DNA from: Streptomyces sp. SKN60
GTDB taxonomy: Bacteria; Actinomycetota; Actinomycetes; Streptomycetales; Streptomycetaceae
Direction: 5' to 3'
Length of the DNA stretch: 64,000 bases
NCBI RefSeq assembly: GCF_026236535.1
Contig: NZ_JAHTMW010000001.1
Span: 124,001-188,000 of the forward strand
Part shown: in pieces, positions 61,692 through 64,000 of the stretch
Numbering within the stretch: position 1 is the first letter of the stretch
How the letters are laid out: each line of letters starts with the position of its first letter
Notes under the pieces: model-generated
What the model saw: the letters and a program-made list of their open reading frames with translations, nothing else
What the model was told of the DNA's origin: nothing
Databases searched by the model: none
Program-made: the position numbers and the translations under genes

Positions 61692-62627
61692 ATGTCCGCC
61701 AACCGGTATACGTATCTCGGTCCCGAAGGCACTTTCACGGAGGCCGCGCTGCGTACGCTGCCCGAGGCCGCGACGCGGGAGCTCGTCCCGATGGTCTCGG
61801 TGCCGGCCGCCCTGGACGCCGTGCGCAACGGCGACGCCGCCGCCGCGCTCGTGCCGATCGAGAACTCGGTCGAGGGCGGGGTGACCGCGACCCTCGACGA
61901 GCTGGCCTCGGGCGAGCCGCTGATGATCTACCGCGAGGTGCTGCTCCCGATCGCCTTCGCCCTGCTCGTACGACCGGGGACGAAGCTGTCGGAGATCAAG
62001 ACCGTCACCGGTCATCCGGTGGCGCAGCCGCAGGTGCGGAACTGGCTGCGGGCCAATCTGCCGGACGCGCTGTGGGAGTCGGCCGCGTCCAACGCGGACG
62101 GCGCCCGGCTGGTCCAGGAGGGCCGGTTCGACGCGGCCTTCGCGGGCGAGTTCGCGGCGGCGACGTACGGTCTGGAACCGCTGGTCAGCGAGATCCACGA
62201 CGCCGAGAACGCGGAGACGCGTTTCGTGCTCGTGGGCCGGCCGGCCCGGCCGGCGGCGCCGACCGGTGCGGACAAGACCTCGGTGGTGCTGTGGCTCGGC
62301 GACGACCACCCGGGTGCGCTGCTCGAACTCCTCCAGGAATTCGCGGTGCGCGGGGTGAACCTGATGCTGATCCAGTCGCGGCCGACCGGCGCGGGCATCG
62401 GGAACTACTGCTTCGCCGTCGACGCGGAAGGCCATATCGCGGACCGGCGGGTCGGCGAGGCGCTGATGGGCCTGAAGCGGATCTGCCCGAAGGTGCGGTT
62501 CCTCGGCTCGTATCCGCGCGCGGGGGTGGCGGTGGAGGACGTCCGGCCGCTGCGGCGCGGGACGACGGACAGCGAGTTCACCGAGGCCTCCGACTGGCTG
62601 GCCCGCGCCCAGGACGGCCGGGCCTGA
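61692..62627 (+). CDS. pheA: Prephenate dehydratase
   Basis: The 311-residue enzyme has the PDT domain starting YTYLGPEGTFTEAAL, with ENSVEGGV and the catalytic TRF (AETRFVLVG). A C-terminal ACT domain (VVLWLGDDHPGALLELLQEFAVRGVNL; ESRP-like QSRPT) gives phenylalanine feedback. It converts prephenate to phenylpyruvate in phenylalanine biosynthesis. No chorismate mutase domain is fused. ATG 61692. Confidence 0.95.
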   Translation: MSANRYTYLGPEGTFTEAALRTLPEAATRELVPMVSVPAALDAVRNGDAAAALVPIENSVEGGVTATLDELASGEPLMIYREVLLPIAFALLVRPGTKLSEIKTVTGHPVAQPQVRNWLRANLPDALWESAASNADGARLVQEGRFDAAFAGEFAAATYGLEPLVSEIHDAENAETRFVLVGRPARPAAPTGADKTSVVLWLGDDHPGALLELLQEFAVRGVNLMLIQSRPTGAGIGNYCFAVDAEGHIADRRVGEALMGLKRICPKVRFLGSYPRAGVAVEDVRPLRRGTTDSEFTEASDWLARAQDGRA

Positions 62628-62641
62628 GCCACCGGCCGGAG

Positions 62642-62834
62642 TTATCCACAGGCTCGCCCCTCGACCTGGGGACAAGTCGACAAGGCCGCGGACACAGGTC
62701 GACAAATCGTCGTCACCCCAGGTCCGGGGCCCCACACTTTGGAGCGAGCAATTCCCACTCGAAGGAGTGGGAAAATGCGGTGAAGATCGACGGGCGGCGC
62801 TCGTCCACAGATCTTTCGCACAGCCTGTGGATAA
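62642..62834. other. DnaA-box cluster between pheA and serS
   Basis: Four DnaA boxes lie in 193 bases: TTATCCACA (62642-62650, +), TTGTCCCCA (62667-62675, -, one mismatch), TCGTCCACA (62801-62809, +) and TTATCCACA (62826-62834, -). Boxes 3 and 4 face each other 16 bases apart. S. coelicolor has a high-affinity DnaA titration cluster, D78, in cosmid D78, which I recall also carries serS. Identity is by position and motif only. Confidence 0.75.
62752..62773 (+). terminator. Hairpin after pheA within the DnaA-box region
   Basis: TTCCCACTC-GAAG-GAGTGGGAA is a perfect 9-bp stem with a GAAG tetraloop followed by AAAT. It could terminate pheA or be structured leader RNA. Confidence 0.6.
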
Positions 62835-62849
62835 CTCACCCTCGCTGTG

Positions 62850-62910
62850 CAGAACTCCGAAGAACGCGAAGAACCCCGAAGGGCCCCGAAGAGCCCCAAG
62901 AACTCCGAAT
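62850..62910. repeat. GAAGA-C-run degenerate repeats upstream of serS
   Basis: Five or so units of GAAGAACCCC-like sequence (GAAGAACGC, GAAGAACCCC, GAAGGGCCCC, GAAGAGCCCC and a variant) precede serS. They resemble the repeats at 55245-55327. Confidence 0.55.
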
Positions 62911-63004
62911 GAGGAATTCACCGAAAAACAAAGCAATTCGGGCAAAGCGACACGCAAACCTATATCGGGTAGGGCGCTCCCGGCCGCACCGGTAGCCTGG
63001 TGGG

Positions 63005-64000
63005 GTGATTGACCTTCGCCTGCTCCGTGAGGACCCCGACCGTGTTCGCGCCTCCCAGCGCGCCCGTGGAGAGGACGTCGGCCTCGTCGACGCCCTGCTC
63101 TCCGCCGATGAGCGGCGCAGGTCGTCCGGCGTCCGCTTCGACGAACTCCGCTCCGAGCAGAAGTCGCTCGGCAAGCTGATCCCCAAGGCCTCCCCGGAGG
63201 AACGCGCCGAGCTGCTGCAGAAGGCGGAGCAGCTCAAGGTCGACGTGAAGGCCGCGGAGGCCGAGCAGAACGAGGCCGACGAGTCGGCCCGCGCGCTGCT
63301 GCTCCAGCTCGGCAACATCGTCCACCCGGACGTCCCGGTCGGCGGCGAGGAGGACTTCGTCGTCCTCGAGACCCACGGCACCATCCGCGACTTCGCGGCC
63401 GAGGGCTTCGAGCCCAAGGACCACCTGGAGCTCGGCGAGGCGCTCGGCGCCATCGACGTCGAGCGCGGCGCCAAGGTCTCCGGCTCGCGCTTCTACTACC
63501 TGACCGGCGTCGGCGCCCTCCTTGAGCTCGCCCTGGTCAACGCGGCGATCGCGCAGGCCACCGAGGCCGGCTTCACCCCGATGCTGACCCCGGCCCTGGT
63601 CCGCCCGCGCGCCATGGAGGGCACCGGCTTCCTCGGCCAGGCCGCGGAGAACGTGTACCACCTGGAGAAGGACGACTTCTACCTGGTCGGCACCTCCGAG
63701 GTCCCGCTCGCCGCGTACCACATGGACGAGATCATCGAGGCCGACAAGCTGCCCCTGCGGTACGCCGGCTTCTCGCCGTGCTTCCGCCGCGAGGCCGGCA
63801 CGTACGGCAAGGACACCCGCGGCATCTTCCGCGTCCACCAGTTCGACAAGGTCGAGATGTTCTCGTACGTCGCTCCGGACGACGCCGAGGCCGAGCACAA
63901 GCGGCTGCTCGACTGGGAGAAGCAGTGGCTGACCGCCCTGGAGCTGCCGTTCCAGGTGATCGACGTCGCCACCGGCGACCTGGGTGCCTCCGCCTCCCGC
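63005..64000 (+). CDS. serS: Seryl-tRNA synthetase (3' end outside window)
   Basis: The first 332 codons are present. [18 protein letters not shown] opens the N-terminal coiled-coil tRNA-binding arm (about 1-110), followed by the class II core, with motif 2 [29 protein letters not shown]. The GTG at 63005 is 8 bases after TAGCCT (62992-62997), a -10-like hexamer, so the mRNA may be leaderless. It charges tRNA-Ser, two of which are encoded in this window. Confidence 0.96.
   Translation, partial: MIDLRLLREDPDRVRASQRARGEDVGLVDALLSADERRRSSGVRFDELRSEQKSLGKLIPKASPEERAELLQKAEQLKVDVKAAEAEQNEADESARALLLQLGNIVHPDVPVGGEEDFVVLETHGTIRDFAAEGFEPKDHLELGEALGAIDVERGAKVSGSRFYYLTGVGALLELALVNAAIAQATEAGFTPMLTPALVRPRAMEGTGFLGQAAENVYHLEKDDFYLVGTSEVPLAAYHMDEIIEADKLPLRYAGFSPCFRREAGTYGKDTRGIFRVHQFDKVEMFSYVAPDDAEAEHKRLLDWEKQWLTALELPFQVIDVATGDLGASASR

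Overview
This is high-GC actinobacterial DNA and almost certainly a Streptomyces chromosome. The evidence is strong third-position GC bias, GTG starts, rare TTA codons, and families such as XRE-DUF5753/DUF397 pairs, SigF/SigN-type sigma factors, a NepA-like spore-wall protein and a DtpA/Sco copper locus. From memory, the gene order from the tandem sigma factors down to serS matches the S. coelicolor core region running from about SCO4035 to SCO3961. That places the right edge within roughly 100 kb of oriC, which fits a parS-like site and a DnaA-box cluster found there. No integrase, transposase, CRISPR array or prophage module was seen.

Layout: 1-3.4 kb, a truncated nSTAND/WD40 NTPase with two TTA codons. 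3.7-7.3 kb, a small exported protein, a Dabb protein, two SigB-family sigma factors (SigF- and SigN-like) and a lipoprotein. 7.3-11 kb, a hydrolase-TetR pair, an XRE regulator with two tandem DUF397 genes, and DoxX. 11-14.2 kb, a HEAT-like protein and a GT1 glycosyltransferase. 14.4-19.1 kb, two separately regulated DHA2 efflux pumps (MarR-MFS and TetR-MFS), each with a clear operator. 19.1-24.8 kb, a two-component system upstream of GT2-GtrA and GT39 membrane glycosyltransferases. 24.9-29.1 kb, an amidohydrolase-monooxygenase pair, DUF2797, BRO-N and GGCT-like proteins. 29.1-29.6 kb, tRNA-Arg(ACG) and tRNA-Ser(GCT). 29.8-37.9 kb, an SSI-like protease inhibitor, a large degenerate PAS/kinase/receiver protein, FadD, a SigE-family sigma factor and a DUF1906 protein.

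38.0-42.7 kb is a five-gene translationally coupled operon (acyl-CoA dehydrogenase, MaoC-DUF35, acyl-CoA dehydrogenase, MaoC, Ltp2-like thiolase). Its content corresponds to the mycobacterial igr steroid side-chain operon. 42.9-55.1 kb carries NepA, two primase/polymerase-like proteins, tRNA-Ser(TGA), an HtrA protease, a GDPD, two RsbW-type ATPases, a GAF-SpoIIE phosphatase with an altered metal site, and aminopeptidase P.

55.4-61.6 kb is a copper delivery and peroxidase operon (YcnI, Sco, PCuAC, CopC-CopD, DtpA). Downstream lie pheA, a DnaA-box cluster and the start of serS.

The most interesting non-coding signals are the four DnaA boxes between pheA and serS, a parS-like palindrome inside dtpA, palindromic operators at 8746-8770, 14389-14431, 19048-19106 and 42732-42748, TTA codons in two regulatory-type genes, and a GAAG-plus-C-run repeat present at two loci 7.5 kb apart.
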